Positions 23,964 through 33,507 of a stretch of 64,000 nt of DNA are shown here, piece by piece. Origin of the DNA: Halogeometricum limi (GTDB lineage Archaea > Halobacteriota > Halobacteria > Halobacteriales > Haloferacaceae); assembly GCF_900115785.1 (NCBI RefSeq), contig NZ_FOYS01000006.1, forward strand, positions 1 to 64,000. Direction: 5' to 3'. Under the pieces are notes generated by a model. It did not search any database. It was not told the DNA's origin and was given only the letters and a program-made list of their open reading frames with translations. The first letter of the stretch is position 1. Each line of letters starts with the position of its first letter. The position numbers and the translations under genes are program-made.

Positions 23964-24995
23964 ATGTACAAAGGCAAACGAGTCGCAGTCGTCGTACCAG
24001 CCTACAACGAGGAGGGGTTCGTCGGACGAACCCTCGAGAGTGTGCCGTCGTACGTAGACCGCATCTACGCCGTCGACGACGGGTCGTCCGACGGCACGTG
24101 GGACGAGATACAGAACACGTCGCGCCGACTGAACGAGAGACAGGCGGAACCGGTCGCCACCGACGGCGGGCGGCACGACGGCGCCCGCGTCGTCCCGATT
24201 CGACACGAGACGAACAGCGGCGTCGGTGCCGGCATCAAGACCGGCTACTACCGAGCGATGGAGGACGACATGGACGTCGTCGCCGTCATGAACGGTGACG
24301 CGCAGATGGACCCCGAAGTGCTCCCGCACTTTCTGAACCCCATCGTCGAGGACCGCGCCGACTACGCGAAAGGTGACCGCATCAGTCGCCGCGAGAACGT
24401 CGGCGAGATGAGTTCGTTCCGCCTCTTCGGAAACCGCCTGCTCACGAGGCTCACGAACCTCTCCAGCGGCTACTGGAAGACCATCGACTCGCAGAACGGC
24501 TACACCGCCGTCTCCGTGGAGATGCTCGAACGGATTCCGCTCGAAGAGGTGTACGACCAGTACGGTTTCCTCAACGATATGCTCACGACGCTGAACCTCC
24601 ACGACGCGCGCGTCGTGAACGTCCCGCACCGAGCGGTCTACGGCAACGAGCAGAGTGGAATCGTCTACCGCAAGTTCGTCCCCAGCCTCTCCGGACTGCT
24701 GTTCCAGAACTTCCTGCGTCGCCTCGCCTCCCGGGCCACGGACCGCTCGTACCAACCCGCCGTCGTCGGCTACGTCGTCGGGATGGTCGGGATGCTCCTC
24801 GGCGCACTCGGCGCCGCACGCGGCGTCACGCGCGTCCTGCGCCGCAAAGAAGAGAGCTCGTTCCTTCGGTCTGTCGCGGGCCTCCTCGCGGGTGTACTCG
24901 CGTTCGTCGCGGGCGCGTTCCTCGACAAGCGCGCGAACGAACACCTCGAACTCGGGTTCGAGACCGACGCACCGGCGTACGACGACGACGCGTAG
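23964..24995 (+). CDS. Family 2 glycosyltransferase with C-terminal membrane helices
   Basis: A 343-residue protein. The GT-A domain (about 6-240) shows VVVPAYNEEGFV, AVDDGSSDGTWDEI and the catalytic VVAVMNGDAQMDP, as in dolichol-phosphate mannose synthase-like enzymes. Two hydrophobic stretches (about 272-292 and 307-325) anchor the C terminus. It probably moves a sugar from a nucleotide to a polyprenyl phosphate at the inner face of the membrane. It is the first gene of the polysaccharide locus. Confidence 0.85.
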   Translation: MYKGKRVAVVVPAYNEEGFVGRTLESVPSYVDRIYAVDDGSSDGTWDEIQNTSRRLNERQAEPVATDGGRHDGARVVPIRHETNSGVGAGIKTGYYRAMEDDMDVVAVMNGDAQMDPEVLPHFLNPIVEDRADYAKGDRISRRENVGEMSSFRLFGNRLLTRLTNLSSGYWKTIDSQNGYTAVSVEMLERIPLEEVYDQYGFLNDMLTTLNLHDARVVNVPHRAVYGNEQSGIVYRKFVPSLSGLLFQNFLRRLASRATDRSYQPAVVGYVVGMVGMLLGALGAARGVTRVLRRKEESSFLRSVAGLLAGVLAFVAGAFLDKRANEHLELGFETDAPAYDDDA

Positions 24996-25031
24996 ACGTA
25001 CGTAGACGACTCGGTTCTCTTCGCCGTTCTC

Positions 25032-25670
25032 TCACTCGAACAGCGGAAGCAAGAGCGCCGCGAGCGACTCGGTGTCTCTCACCGTGACCGTCGAGGGCCG
25101 GTGTTCGTCTCCGACGTACACCGTCTCGAACCCGTGCTCCTGCGCGGGTGAGACGTCGGTGTCGTAGGAGTCGCCGACGTAGACGAACGCGTCCGCTGGC
25201 AGCCGTTCTTTCGCCGCCTCGAACATCCTCGCGTCCGGTTTCTTCGCGCCCACCTCGCTGGAGACGACCAGCGCGTCTACCCACTTCTCTAACCCGTGCA
25301 TCTGGAGTTTCCGTCGCTGTACCGTCTCGTTTCCGTTCGTGAGCACGCCGGTCTGGTGGCGAGCGGAGACCGTTTCGACGAGTCGCCGGACCGAGGGCGC
25401 GACGCGAGAGGCGATACACTCCGTCCGCACGAACGACGCCGCCAGCATCTCCGGCGGCGTATCGAGCGCGTACTGCTCGCAGACCGTCTCGAACGCCCGT
25501 TCGTACGGGTTCGGCTCGAACGCGTCGAGCGCGTCGGTCAGTTCGTCGGAGAACGTCTCCGTCATCTCCGCCGTCGTCTCCCCCGGGACGCTCTGTTCGA
25601 ACCACGCGGAGAACGGAGTGGCGTAGGTGAGGAGCGTACCGTCGAGGTCGAAATAGACGCTCGTCGTCAT
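25032..25670 (-). CDS. HAD-superfamily hydrolase
   Basis: A 212-residue haloacid-dehalogenase phosphatase: motif I YFDLDGTLL (Asp8, Asp10), motif II GVLTNGN, motif III Lys in EVGAKKPDARMF, motif IV YVGDSYDTD. A short helical cap lies between motifs I and II. It dephosphorylates a small phosphate compound; sugar phosphates are plausible given the neighbours. It is convergent with the glycosyltransferase and separated by 61 bp from the sulfatase-like gene downstream on the same strand. Confidence 0.85.
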   Translation of the reverse strand: MTTSVYFDLDGTLLTYATPFSAWFEQSVPGETTAEMTETFSDELTDALDAFEPNPYERAFETVCEQYALDTPPEMLAASFVRTECIASRVAPSVRRLVETVSARHQTGVLTNGNETVQRRKLQMHGLEKWVDALVVSSEVGAKKPDARMFEAAKERLPADAFVYVGDSYDTDVSPAQEHGFETVYVGDEHRPSTVTVRDTESLAALLLPLFE

Positions 25671-25731
25671 CGTCGTACCGACGACGCCCGGTAAAAAACA
25701 GCTTTCGGCGTCGGGCCGCGCTTTCGGGGGT

Positions 25732-27129
25732 TCAGAGGTATCCCAAGTCCTCTAAGTGAGAGGTCATCGAGTCGTCGAACTCCGCGCGCTCTTCGCGCTC
25801 GGACTTCGGGAGGCCGTACGTGTTCAGCCACGACTCGCACTCCTCGGCCAACCGCTCGCGCGCGTCGGGATGCTCGTCGGAGACGTCGGTCACCTCGTCC
25901 GGTATCGCGAACAGTTCTTCGCCGGACTCGCTGCGCTGGTACCGGTAGTCGTGCGTCCGGAGACTCGTCAAGTCGCCCGCGTGGTAGCGCGAGGCGTCGA
26001 ACGAGTCGTCTCGCTCGCGAATCATCTCGAGTTTGCTCGCACAGCGGGCACCGCTGCGCTGGGTTACGGCGAACTCGCGGTCACCGTCGCGCAGGTCCAT
26101 CCCGACGGGGACGTCGGCGTCGACGCCGGCTTCCGAGAGGACCGTCTTCATCGCGTCCGCGTGCTGGACGACGTCAGAACGCGTCCCGGAGAGGCCGTCG
26201 ACGCCGGAGACGACGAGTGGGACGTGCGAGACGGCGTCGTCGGCGACGACCATGTGTGCGAGCATCCCCTTCTCGCCGAACAGTTCGCCGTGGTCGGAGG
26301 TGACGACGACGAGGGGGTCGTCGAGACGCTCTTCGGCGTACTCGACGATGCTGCGGACCGTGTCGTCGACGTAGCGAATTAGCGCGTCGTACATCGCGTG
26401 CAGGGCGTTCCACTCGTCCTCGGTGAACGACGCGCCCCGGGCGATGTAGCCGTGGAGGTCCGACGACATCTCCATCGCCAGTTTCAACGCCTCGTCGACG
26501 GACATCTCGAAGCCGTCGGCGTACAGGTCCTGGTACGGTTTCGGCGGGTAGTACGGGTGGTGACTGTCGCCGAGGTGCGTGTAGAGGAACAGGCTCTCGT
26601 CGTCGCGTGCGGCCTCGCGGATGTGCCGCCGTGCGATGGCGTCGCTGATGTATCCGACGGAGTGTTTCGCCGTGTCGGTGGTGTATCCGGCGGAGTGAGT
26701 GTTGAGTTTCGTGAGGTAGCGGAGCACCGTCGGCACTCCGGCCTCTTCGAGCAGCGTGTCTCTCCCGAGGTAGTGGAAGTCGTCGAACCCGCGCGCGAGT
26801 CCGGTGACGTCGCTCAGTTGGGGGTTCGGCGAGATGCAGGCCGTCCGGTAGCCCGCTCTCTGGAGGGCTTCCGGGATGGTCGGCACGTCGCTGGACAGTC
26901 GGTTCTCTTGGGTCCACGTTCGGTGCGAGGAAGAGGCCAGTCCCGTGAGGATAGAAGCGCTCGACGCGCGGGTCCAGACGTCGTGAGAGAAACAGTTCTC
27001 GAACGCCGCGCCGTCGGTGCGCTCGCTCAGCGACTTCAGGAACGGCGTCGTGTCACGGTGGTACCCACCGAGTGTGGTGTGGTCCTGCCGGACGCTTTCG
27101 AGGGTGATCCAGACGATGTCGCGTGACAT
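25732..27129 (-). CDS. Sulfatase-like (alkaline phosphatase superfamily) protein
   Basis: A 465-residue protein. First metal site WITLESVRQDH (Glu11, Asp16), nucleophile region DVWTRASSASILTG, and later VVTSDHGELFGE with metal ligands. Aligning by LTG places Thr53 where sulfatases have the formylglycine Cys/Ser and there is no CxPSR, so it resembles Thr-nucleophile enzymes of the superfamily (phosphoglycerol or phosphoethanolamine transferases). Activity as a phosphotransferase or phosphodiesterase on the glycan is as likely as sulfate removal. The C terminus ends in MTSHLEDLGYL, a tag shared with other proteins of this locus. No signal peptide is seen. Confidence 0.75.
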   Translation of the reverse strand: MSRDIVWITLESVRQDHTTLGGYHRDTTPFLKSLSERTDGAAFENCFSHDVWTRASSASILTGLASSSHRTWTQENRLSSDVPTIPEALQRAGYRTACISPNPQLSDVTGLARGFDDFHYLGRDTLLEEAGVPTVLRYLTKLNTHSAGYTTDTAKHSVGYISDAIARRHIREAARDDESLFLYTHLGDSHHPYYPPKPYQDLYADGFEMSVDEALKLAMEMSSDLHGYIARGASFTEDEWNALHAMYDALIRYVDDTVRSIVEYAEERLDDPLVVVTSDHGELFGEKGMLAHMVVADDAVSHVPLVVSGVDGLSGTRSDVVQHADAMKTVLSEAGVDADVPVGMDLRDGDREFAVTQRSGARCASKLEMIRERDDSFDASRYHAGDLTSLRTHDYRYQRSESGEELFAIPDEVTDVSDEHPDARERLAEECESWLNTYGLPKSEREERAEFDDSMTSHLEDLGYL

Positions 27130-27228
27130 TTGACACCCGAACGATATCGCTCCGGGGCATTAATTCGTCAGCGACTAACGCCGAAATCGTTCGAAACAGG
27201 TCCGATTATCCACCGGTTGTCGCCCGCG

Positions 27229-28743
27229 TCACCGGCGGGCGCTCGCGACGATGCCCTGGATGTTGCTTCGGATTCCCCAGTGGAACTGGTGTTCGAGCAG
27301 TGCGACCATCGCGAAGTAGGTGACGGCGCCGACGACGATGCCGACGACGAGCTCGGCGATGGCGGGGAACTCGATGAGCGAATCGACGTACCAGACGGTG
27401 CCGGCCATCACCGCGCTGGCGGCGACGGGGAACGCTATCTCTCGCACCGTCTCGGACCAGTGCATCTCCAGCATCTTCGCCGTGATGTAGATGTCGATGG
27501 GCATCATCGGGACGATGTAGATGGCCGTGACGACGGCGGCGGTGCCGGCGATACCGTACCCCCACGTTATCGTCACCGGATAGATGGCGATGGCGATGAG
27601 GGCGACGCGGAGCGCGCCGAGTTTCGTGAGCAGGTCCGGTCGGCCGAGCGCCTTCCAGATCGGACCGAACGTCTGTCCCAGCGCCCGGAGGAAGCCGTAG
27701 ATGGCGAGAATCTGCATCGGCAGCACCATCGACGTCCACTCTTCGCCGAGCGCGACCATCACGAAGTCGGGGGTGACGACGGCGATACCGAACGCGACGG
27801 GGGCGGAGATGAACGCGTTCACGCGCAGCGTCTTCTTGAACGTGCTCCGCAACTGCTCGGCGTCGTTCTGGAGTCGCGAGAACGCCGGGAACATCACGCT
27901 GGAGATGACGCTCGTCAACTCCGTCGCGGGGGCGTTCGAGAAGCGGTAGGCGTACTGGTAGAACGCCAGCGGTGCCGCGCCGATGAACGCGCCGACGAAG
28001 AAGTCGTCACCCTCGCTGTAGAGGAAGTAGAGGATGGACGACCCGGTTATCCACTTGCCGTAGTTGATGAGTTCGCCCGCCGACTCGCGACTGAACCCGA
28101 GTCCGGGGCGGTAGTCGTGCAGGAGGTACGACAGGACGAGGCGAAGCAGGTCCGAGGCGACGTACCCCGCCACGAGAGAGAGCGCCGTCGGACTGACCAA
28201 CGCCCACGCGATGGCGACGACCACCTGTACCACGTCGCCGCCGACGCGGTAGACGAACTGCTTGTGGAAGTCGAGGTTCTTCTGGAAGTAGACCATCCCG
28301 GGGTTCTTGAACCCGAGCAGCAACGGCGAGAGCGCGATGACCCGAATCAGCGTCGTCGTGCTCTCGACGTTGCCGTCGCCGAGTATCTGCGCGATGAACG
28401 GCGCGGCGAGAAACAGCACGCCGGAGATGATCGCTCCGCGGGCGATTTCGAGTATCCACACCGTGTTCAGGTGTTCGTCCACGTTCTCGTCCTCGTCGTG
28501 GACGAGTGCGGCGTCTAGGCCGACGTTCGTGAACTTCTTGATACCGCTCAACGCGAGCAGTGCGACGCCGACGAGACCGATCTGCGTCGGGCCGATGAGT
28601 CGCGCGAGGACGAGGAGCATCACCAACTGGAGGATGCGCCCGAAGGCGTTCTGTCCCATCGCCCAGATGGCGCTCTTGACGACGCGCTCTGCGGTTCCAC
28701 CGCTGGGAACGAGACGACGGAGAAGAGCGCGGAGTCGGCTCAC
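27229..28743 (-). CDS. Polysaccharide flippase (Wzx-like, MATE/MVF fold)
   Basis: A 504-residue membrane protein with about 14 predicted helices (first: LQLVMLLVLARLIGPTQIGLVGVALLAL), the form of O-antigen/teichoic-acid flippases. It should move lipid-linked oligosaccharide to the outer face. The start is taken as the GTG at 28743, where GTGA overlaps the stop of an 11-codon mini-ORF, and this gives the same 504-residue length as the paralogue at 30023; a GTG 18 bp upstream is the alternative. The two paralogues share GYGRWITG/YGKWITGS and APATELT/APSTEVT motifs. Confidence 0.85.
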   Translation of the reverse strand: MSRLRALLRRLVPSGGTAERVVKSAIWAMGQNAFGRILQLVMLLVLARLIGPTQIGLVGVALLALSGIKKFTNVGLDAALVHDEDENVDEHLNTVWILEIARGAIISGVLFLAAPFIAQILGDGNVESTTTLIRVIALSPLLLGFKNPGMVYFQKNLDFHKQFVYRVGGDVVQVVVAIAWALVSPTALSLVAGYVASDLLRLVLSYLLHDYRPGLGFSRESAGELINYGKWITGSSILYFLYSEGDDFFVGAFIGAAPLAFYQYAYRFSNAPATELTSVISSVMFPAFSRLQNDAEQLRSTFKKTLRVNAFISAPVAFGIAVVTPDFVMVALGEEWTSMVLPMQILAIYGFLRALGQTFGPIWKALGRPDLLTKLGALRVALIAIAIYPVTITWGYGIAGTAAVVTAIYIVPMMPIDIYITAKMLEMHWSETVREIAFPVAASAVMAGTVWYVDSLIEFPAIAELVVGIVVGAVTYFAMVALLEHQFHWGIRSNIQGIVASARR

Positions 28744-28775
28744 CGCCGACCCTCCGCGCACACGCGAGATTCCAT
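28740..28775 (-). CDS. Mini-ORF coupled to flippase gene (11 aa)
   Basis: Reads ATG, product MESRVCAEGRR, TGA. The TGA overlaps the GTG start of the flippase gene (GTGA). Its ATG lies about 36 bp after the centre of a CATAAC-type promoter box at 28805-28816, the normal distance for a leaderless start, so ribosomes would load here and pass to the flippase start. The peptide shows no likeness to the other mini-ORFs, which argues for a coupling role. Confidence 0.4.
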   Translation of the reverse strand: MESRVCAEGRR

Positions 28776-28804
28776 GACCTGTGTACGAAGCCGTCTTCTT
28801 GGCG

Positions 28805-28816
28805 TATCGTTATGCC
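28805..28816 (-). promoter_or_regulatory. CATAAC-type promoter box, flippase gene
   Basis: Minus strand GGCATAACGATA, 36 bp (centre) before the mini-ORF ATG at 28775. Confidence 0.5.
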
Positions 28817-28931
28817 GCTGGTAATGCCCGATACTCTCTCTCGCGCCACCGCCGGTACAGGCGTCTTCCGACGCCATCTGTGGTGATTAGTAACCGGCGA
28901 ACAAAGGGCGTCCGAACCGAACGACCGCACA

Positions 28932-29915
28932 ATGAGTACCCACTCGGAACCCGGTCTGGTCTCGGTGGTCATCCCGGCGTACGGGCGCCCCGAGTACCTC
29001 GACGCGGCCGTCGAAAGCGTCAACGACCAGACGTACGGTCCGATCGAACTCGTCGTCGTCGACGACTGTTCGCCGGACCCCATCGAACCCATCGTCGAGG
29101 ACGCGACGACCGACGCTCTCTCGTCGGTTCGCGTCGTCCGTCACGAGGTGAACCGCGGCGCGAACGCCGCGCGAAACACCGGCATCGAGGCGTCGAACGG
29201 GGAGTTCGTCGCCTTCCTCGACGACGACGACTACTGGCGACCGACGAAAGTCGAAAAACAGGTCGCCGCGTTCGAAGCGGGCGGGAAAGAGGTCGGCTTC
29301 GTCTACACCGGTCAGGAGAACGTCAGCGCCGACGGGACGACGACGAACTACCGCGTCCCGAGCACGCGTGGGTGGGTCACTCGGGACCTGTTCCGCGGCG
29401 CGTCGCTCTGTCCGTTCTCCTCGGTGATGGTCCGCCGGTCGGTCGTCGACGAGGTCGGCCTCCTCGACACGCGCTTCCCGAGTTGGCAGGACCGCGAGTG
29501 GTATCTGCGCATCTCCGAAGCGTGTGCGTTCGAGGTGGTCGAAGAACCCTTGGCCGTCCGCCGCGTCGACTCGCACGGTCAGATAAGCGACAACTACGAG
29601 CAGAAACGCGACGTGTCGTATCCGCTGTTCTTGGAGAAACACCGCCCGCTGGCGCGCAAGTACGGCAAGCGACACGAGAAGGCGCTCGTGGCGGCGCAGT
29701 CTCGGTCGCTCGGTCACGCGGCACTGATGAACGGCAGGTACCGCGACGCCGTCCGATTCCTCCTTCGAAGCGTCCGTTACGACCCCTCGCAGACCGAGTC
29801 GTATCCCGCACTCGCCGTCGCTCTCGGCGGCGAACGGACCGTCGGTGCAGCACAGCGTCTCAAGCGATTCGCAGAACGACTCCGCGGGAGTCGCGAGTTC
29901 GGCAACTCGGCCTGA
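28932..29915 (+). CDS. Family 2 glycosyltransferase
   Basis: A 327-residue protein. GT-A motifs: VSVVIPAYGRPEYL, VVDDCSPDP, GANAARNTGIE and FLDDDDYW (the DxD metal site, about residues 97-102). A Trp/Arg-rich acceptor part QDREWYLRIS follows, and the C-terminal 80 residues form a helical tail (HAALMNGRYRDAVRFLLRSVRYDPSQ) seen in WcaA-like transferases. It is soluble or peripheral. It is divergent from the first flippase gene. Confidence 0.88.
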   Translation: MSTHSEPGLVSVVIPAYGRPEYLDAAVESVNDQTYGPIELVVVDDCSPDPIEPIVEDATTDALSSVRVVRHEVNRGANAARNTGIEASNGEFVAFLDDDDYWRPTKVEKQVAAFEAGGKEVGFVYTGQENVSADGTTTNYRVPSTRGWVTRDLFRGASLCPFSSVMVRRSVVDEVGLLDTRFPSWQDREWYLRISEACAFEVVEEPLAVRRVDSHGQISDNYEQKRDVSYPLFLEKHRPLARKYGKRHEKALVAAQSRSLGHAALMNGRYRDAVRFLLRSVRYDPSQTESYPALAVALGGERTVGAAQRLKRFAERLRGSREFGNSA

Positions 29916-30022
29916 ACGCGCTCTCGACGACCGCTCGCTCTCTTCTCGTCCGGTTCGTGTAGTCCCCGAGAAAAAACAGTCCGCGCACGCTGGTCTTCGC
30001 CGAACGCGACCCCCCGCCGTCC

Positions 30023-31537
30023 TCAGAGGACGTTCGAGGCGACTTGCGTGACCAACCGTCGGATGCCGTAGTCGAACGTGTTCTCGACGAACAGGATGAC
30101 CAGCCCGTACGAGACGACGCCGGTCAGAATCGCCGCGACGAACTGGACGAGTGCCATCTCCGGCGGCACGACGTTCTGGACGGCGAACACGGCCGCGCCC
30201 ATGATTCCGCTCACGACCAACGGCATCCCGATGGTCATCACGAACCGCCGAACCGACCCGTCTATCTCGCGGAGGACGAGGTAGTTGATCGTTATCTCGG
30301 AGGTGAAAAGCGCGCTCAAGAGGACGGCGGCGGCCGCGCCGGTCACGCCGAAGCGCTCGACTGCGGGGAGGATGATGACCGCCAGCGCGATGGTCTTCAT
30401 CACCATCACCTTCGTCACGTAGTCGGGGCGTCCGATGGCCTTCAGGAGCGGTCCGGACGTCGCTCCGACGGAGAGGACGAACCCCCAGATGGCGAGCACC
30501 TGCATCGCACCGACCGCGGGTAACCACTGTTCGCCGAGGAACGCGAGGACGAACGACTCCGAGACCAGGAAGATACCCACGGCCATCGGCGCGGAGACGA
30601 GCGACGTGAGCTTCAGGACGTTGAAGTACGTCCGTCGCAGCGCCGCGGCGTCCTCTTGGAGCTTCGAGTAGGCGGGGAGCATCACCGTCGAGATGACGCC
30701 CGTCACCTCCGTCGACGGTGCGCGGGCGAAGCGGTAGGCCAGTTGGTAGAACCCGAGCGCGGCGGCTCCGAGCGCCCACCCGACGACGGCGTCGTCACCC
30801 TGCGTGAACAGGAACGCGAAGATGCCGTACCCCGTTATCCACCGGCCGTAGCCGAACATCTCCCGCGCCATCGGTATATCGAACTCGAAGACGGGGCGGC
30901 GACTGTCGAGGAAGTACGACACGGCCGTTCGCGTGGCGTCGCCGAGCAGTCGTCCGAACACGAGCGCCCAGACGTTCTCTAAGACCAGTGCGAGTCCGAT
31001 GGCGACGACCACCTGCATCAGCGTCCCCGAGAGCCGGTAGACGAACTCTCTGTGGAACTCCATCTCCTTGTGGAGATACATCATCGCCGGGTTGCGCAAC
31101 CCGACGAGGAGCGGCGACAGCGCGATGACGCGGAAGATGTCCACCGTCCGCGGTTCGTTGAAGAACTGCGCGAGGTACGGCGCGGTCACGTAGGCGACGG
31201 CGACGATGAGCAGTCCGCGCATCGCCTTCATCGTCCAGACGGTGCCCAGGTACGCGTCTACGTCGTCCTCTTTCCGCTGAATGAGCGCGGTGTCGAGTCC
31301 GAGGTTCGACACCTGTGTCATCGCGGCGAGACCGAGCATCGCGAAGCCCAAGAGACCGAAGTCTGCGGGCGCGAGCAATCGCGCCAGCACGACGTACATC
31401 CCGAGTTGCAGGACGCGGTCGGAGACGTTGATGGACGTCATCCAGATACCGCCCTTCACCGTCCGCTCACCGATTCCGCCGGACGAGGGGACGAGACGGG
31501 CGACGAGACGACGGAGCGGAGCGAGTGGCCCGGCCAT
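30023..31537 (-). CDS. Polysaccharide flippase (paralogue)
   Basis: A 504-residue multi-spanning protein with the same fold and length as that at 27229; comparable segments are SGGIGERTVKGGIW against SGGTAERVVKSAIW, and LLVGLRNPAMMYLHKEMEFHREFVYRL against the equivalent LLLGFKNPGMVYF part. It probably exports a related lipid-linked unit. Its ATG is 1 nt after the stop of the AsnB-like gene, so they form an operon. Two flippases suggest two glycan repeat units or a recent duplication. Confidence 0.85.
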   Translation of the reverse strand: MAGPLAPLRRLVARLVPSSGGIGERTVKGGIWMTSINVSDRVLQLGMYVVLARLLAPADFGLLGFAMLGLAAMTQVSNLGLDTALIQRKEDDVDAYLGTVWTMKAMRGLLIVAVAYVTAPYLAQFFNEPRTVDIFRVIALSPLLVGLRNPAMMYLHKEMEFHREFVYRLSGTLMQVVVAIGLALVLENVWALVFGRLLGDATRTAVSYFLDSRRPVFEFDIPMAREMFGYGRWITGYGIFAFLFTQGDDAVVGWALGAAALGFYQLAYRFARAPSTEVTGVISTVMLPAYSKLQEDAAALRRTYFNVLKLTSLVSAPMAVGIFLVSESFVLAFLGEQWLPAVGAMQVLAIWGFVLSVGATSGPLLKAIGRPDYVTKVMVMKTIALAVIILPAVERFGVTGAAAAVLLSALFTSEITINYLVLREIDGSVRRFVMTIGMPLVVSGIMGAAVFAVQNVVPPEMALVQFVAAILTGVVSYGLVILFVENTFDYGIRRLVTQVASNVL

Positions 31538-31538
31538 C

Positions 31539-33341
31539 TCAGGCTGTTACGGGCTCGGACTTCGGTCCGAACTCGAGGCCGGGAAACTCCGACTCGACCG
31601 CTTCGAGCCATATCTCTTGGGTCACCATCGAGAACAGCTCTCTCCAGTAGCTTCCCTGCCGCGCGCAGTGGGCCGCCATCGCGTTCGTCACGGCGGTGTG
31701 GTCCGCCCACCCGCGGTCACAGAACCGGTCGAGTTTGTCGATGACGAACGAGCGCAGTTCGCCGTCGGTCCGGACCCACTCCTCGTAGTCGGGGTAGCCG
31801 AACGGAATCTCGTCTCCGAGGAACGGGACCGCCCGTCGGAAGCGCCGCTTGCTCAGGAGGAAGCGGACGCCGCCGGGTCCGTACTTGAGTTTGTTCACGG
31901 CCGGTGGCGTCCAGTTCGCGGCTTCGGGCACCCACGCCTGCTTGGGCGCGAGGTCACCGAGCATCCCGTGGCGGAAGTCGTTCTCCAGTCGCATCTCCGG
32001 CGAGATGCGGAGCGAGACTTCCAGGACGCGCTTGTCGGCGAACGGGTTCGACACCGGGACGAAGTGACCGATAGAGCGCGGCCCGCCGCGGAAGATGTAC
32101 CGCGCCTGTCGGCTGGCGATGTTCCAGATGTCGATGCGGTTGCAGTGGTTCGACTCCGGACTCGTCCGTCCGTACGACCGGGCGACCGACTCCTTCGCGA
32201 GACTGCGGTCGAAGTACTCCTGGTCGAGCAAGTCGTTCCAGAGGTTCTCCTCGAAGCTGTCGGTCTTTTTGTAGATGTCGTCTGGACCGAACGACTCCGT
32301 CAGCATCTGGGGCGTGAGCTTCGACCCGGCCAGCGTGATGTCGCCGAGACTCCCGAGGAAGAGTTTGTCGCAGTCGTCCCGCATCTCGTGCATGCTCGGG
32401 AGGTGATGGAAGTTGTTCATCGGTACCGTACCGTCGGTCAGTCTAATTCCCTCTTCGGCGTACTCGGTGAGGTACTGTCCGAGCGGGAAGAACTCGAAGT
32501 CGGCGTGACTGGCCATAGCCGAGAGGCGGGCGATGAACGGTTCGTCGCTGCCGGAGACGCCGAAGGAGTACGCCGTCGTCCTCGCCGTCTTCGGCATCGC
32601 GGCGAGAATCAGGCGACTGTCGAGGCCACCGCTCAGGTGGATTCCGTAGTGGTGGTCGTCGTCGGTCCGCAGTTCCATCGCCTCCCGCATCGCCTCCGTC
32701 AGGTCGTCTGCGGCCTCCTCGACGTCGTCGTAGTAGTCGCCGTACTCCATCTCCCAGTAGGTCGACTCCGTCCGCCGGAGGCCGTCGTCTGTGAGTTCCA
32801 CGTCGGTGACCGTCGCGGCGGGCAGGAGATTGACCTCCTCGAAGTGGGTCTTCTCTTCGAGCGGGTAGCCGAAGTTGAGCGCCTCGGTCATCGCCGTTCG
32901 GTTCAGCGTGACGTCCAGACGGTCGACGTCCGCGAGGTAGTGGAGGACGCCCAGGACGCTCGTCGCGCCGACGAACAGGTCGTCAGTCTCGTAGACGAAC
33001 AACTGCTGAAAGTTCAGCCGGTCCGTGACGACGCGGAGGCGGTCCTCGGACTCCAACACGCCGAGGAACTCGCCGTTGACGCGGTCGAAGTCGGGGCCGA
33101 CCGACCGGAGAGCGGAGGGGGTGAGCGGTTCCGAATCCAGGTAGGCGTCGCCGACGACGGCACCGAGTTCGCCGTCCGATTCGACGGCGACGTCGACGCG
33201 TTCCTCCGACGCCGTACAGACGAGCGAGTTTCGTCCCTCGTGCCACACCGCGCCTTCGCCGCACAATTCGGCGATTTTGTCGGCACGGTCTGCGCCTACG
33301 TCTGAGATGCCGCGAGAGTCGTAGGCAACGAATAGACTCAT
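31539..33341 (-). CDS. AsnB-like amidotransferase-fold protein lacking Cys2
   Basis: A 600-residue protein with an Ntn-like N-terminal domain (1-200), followed by an ATP-pyrophosphatase domain with the P-loop HLSGGLDSRLIL (about 235-246). Class II glutaminases need Cys at position 2, but this starts MSLFVAYDSRG, so it cannot use glutamine in the normal way. Such proteins occur in glycan and lasso-peptide loci and may adenylate a carboxylate, for example a uronic acid or an amino-acid side group, and condense it with an amine. A box (GGTAACTATACT, minus, near 33374) about 33 bp upstream marks it as first gene of the operon with the flippase. Confidence 0.8.
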   Translation of the reverse strand: MSLFVAYDSRGISDVGADRADKIAELCGEGAVWHEGRNSLVCTASEERVDVAVESDGELGAVVGDAYLDSEPLTPSALRSVGPDFDRVNGEFLGVLESEDRLRVVTDRLNFQQLFVYETDDLFVGATSVLGVLHYLADVDRLDVTLNRTAMTEALNFGYPLEEKTHFEEVNLLPAATVTDVELTDDGLRRTESTYWEMEYGDYYDDVEEAADDLTEAMREAMELRTDDDHHYGIHLSGGLDSRLILAAMPKTARTTAYSFGVSGSDEPFIARLSAMASHADFEFFPLGQYLTEYAEEGIRLTDGTVPMNNFHHLPSMHEMRDDCDKLFLGSLGDITLAGSKLTPQMLTESFGPDDIYKKTDSFEENLWNDLLDQEYFDRSLAKESVARSYGRTSPESNHCNRIDIWNIASRQARYIFRGGPRSIGHFVPVSNPFADKRVLEVSLRISPEMRLENDFRHGMLGDLAPKQAWVPEAANWTPPAVNKLKYGPGGVRFLLSKRRFRRAVPFLGDEIPFGYPDYEEWVRTDGELRSFVIDKLDRFCDRGWADHTAVTNAMAAHCARQGSYWRELFSMVTQEIWLEAVESEFPGLEFGPKSEPVTA

Positions 33342-33507
33342 TTCGTCAGAAGAGATGTGCTGAAGCGAGTATAGTTACCTCGCCGTTAACGGCGGAGAGC
33401 GTCCGTCGTAGTCGAATTGTAATTCAGCGCTGCTCTCGCGCCGTCCGACGGACGGCCCGCCGAACCGCCGCACCGAGGCCCGACCGAGGCCCGTTCGACG
33501 GGTTCGC

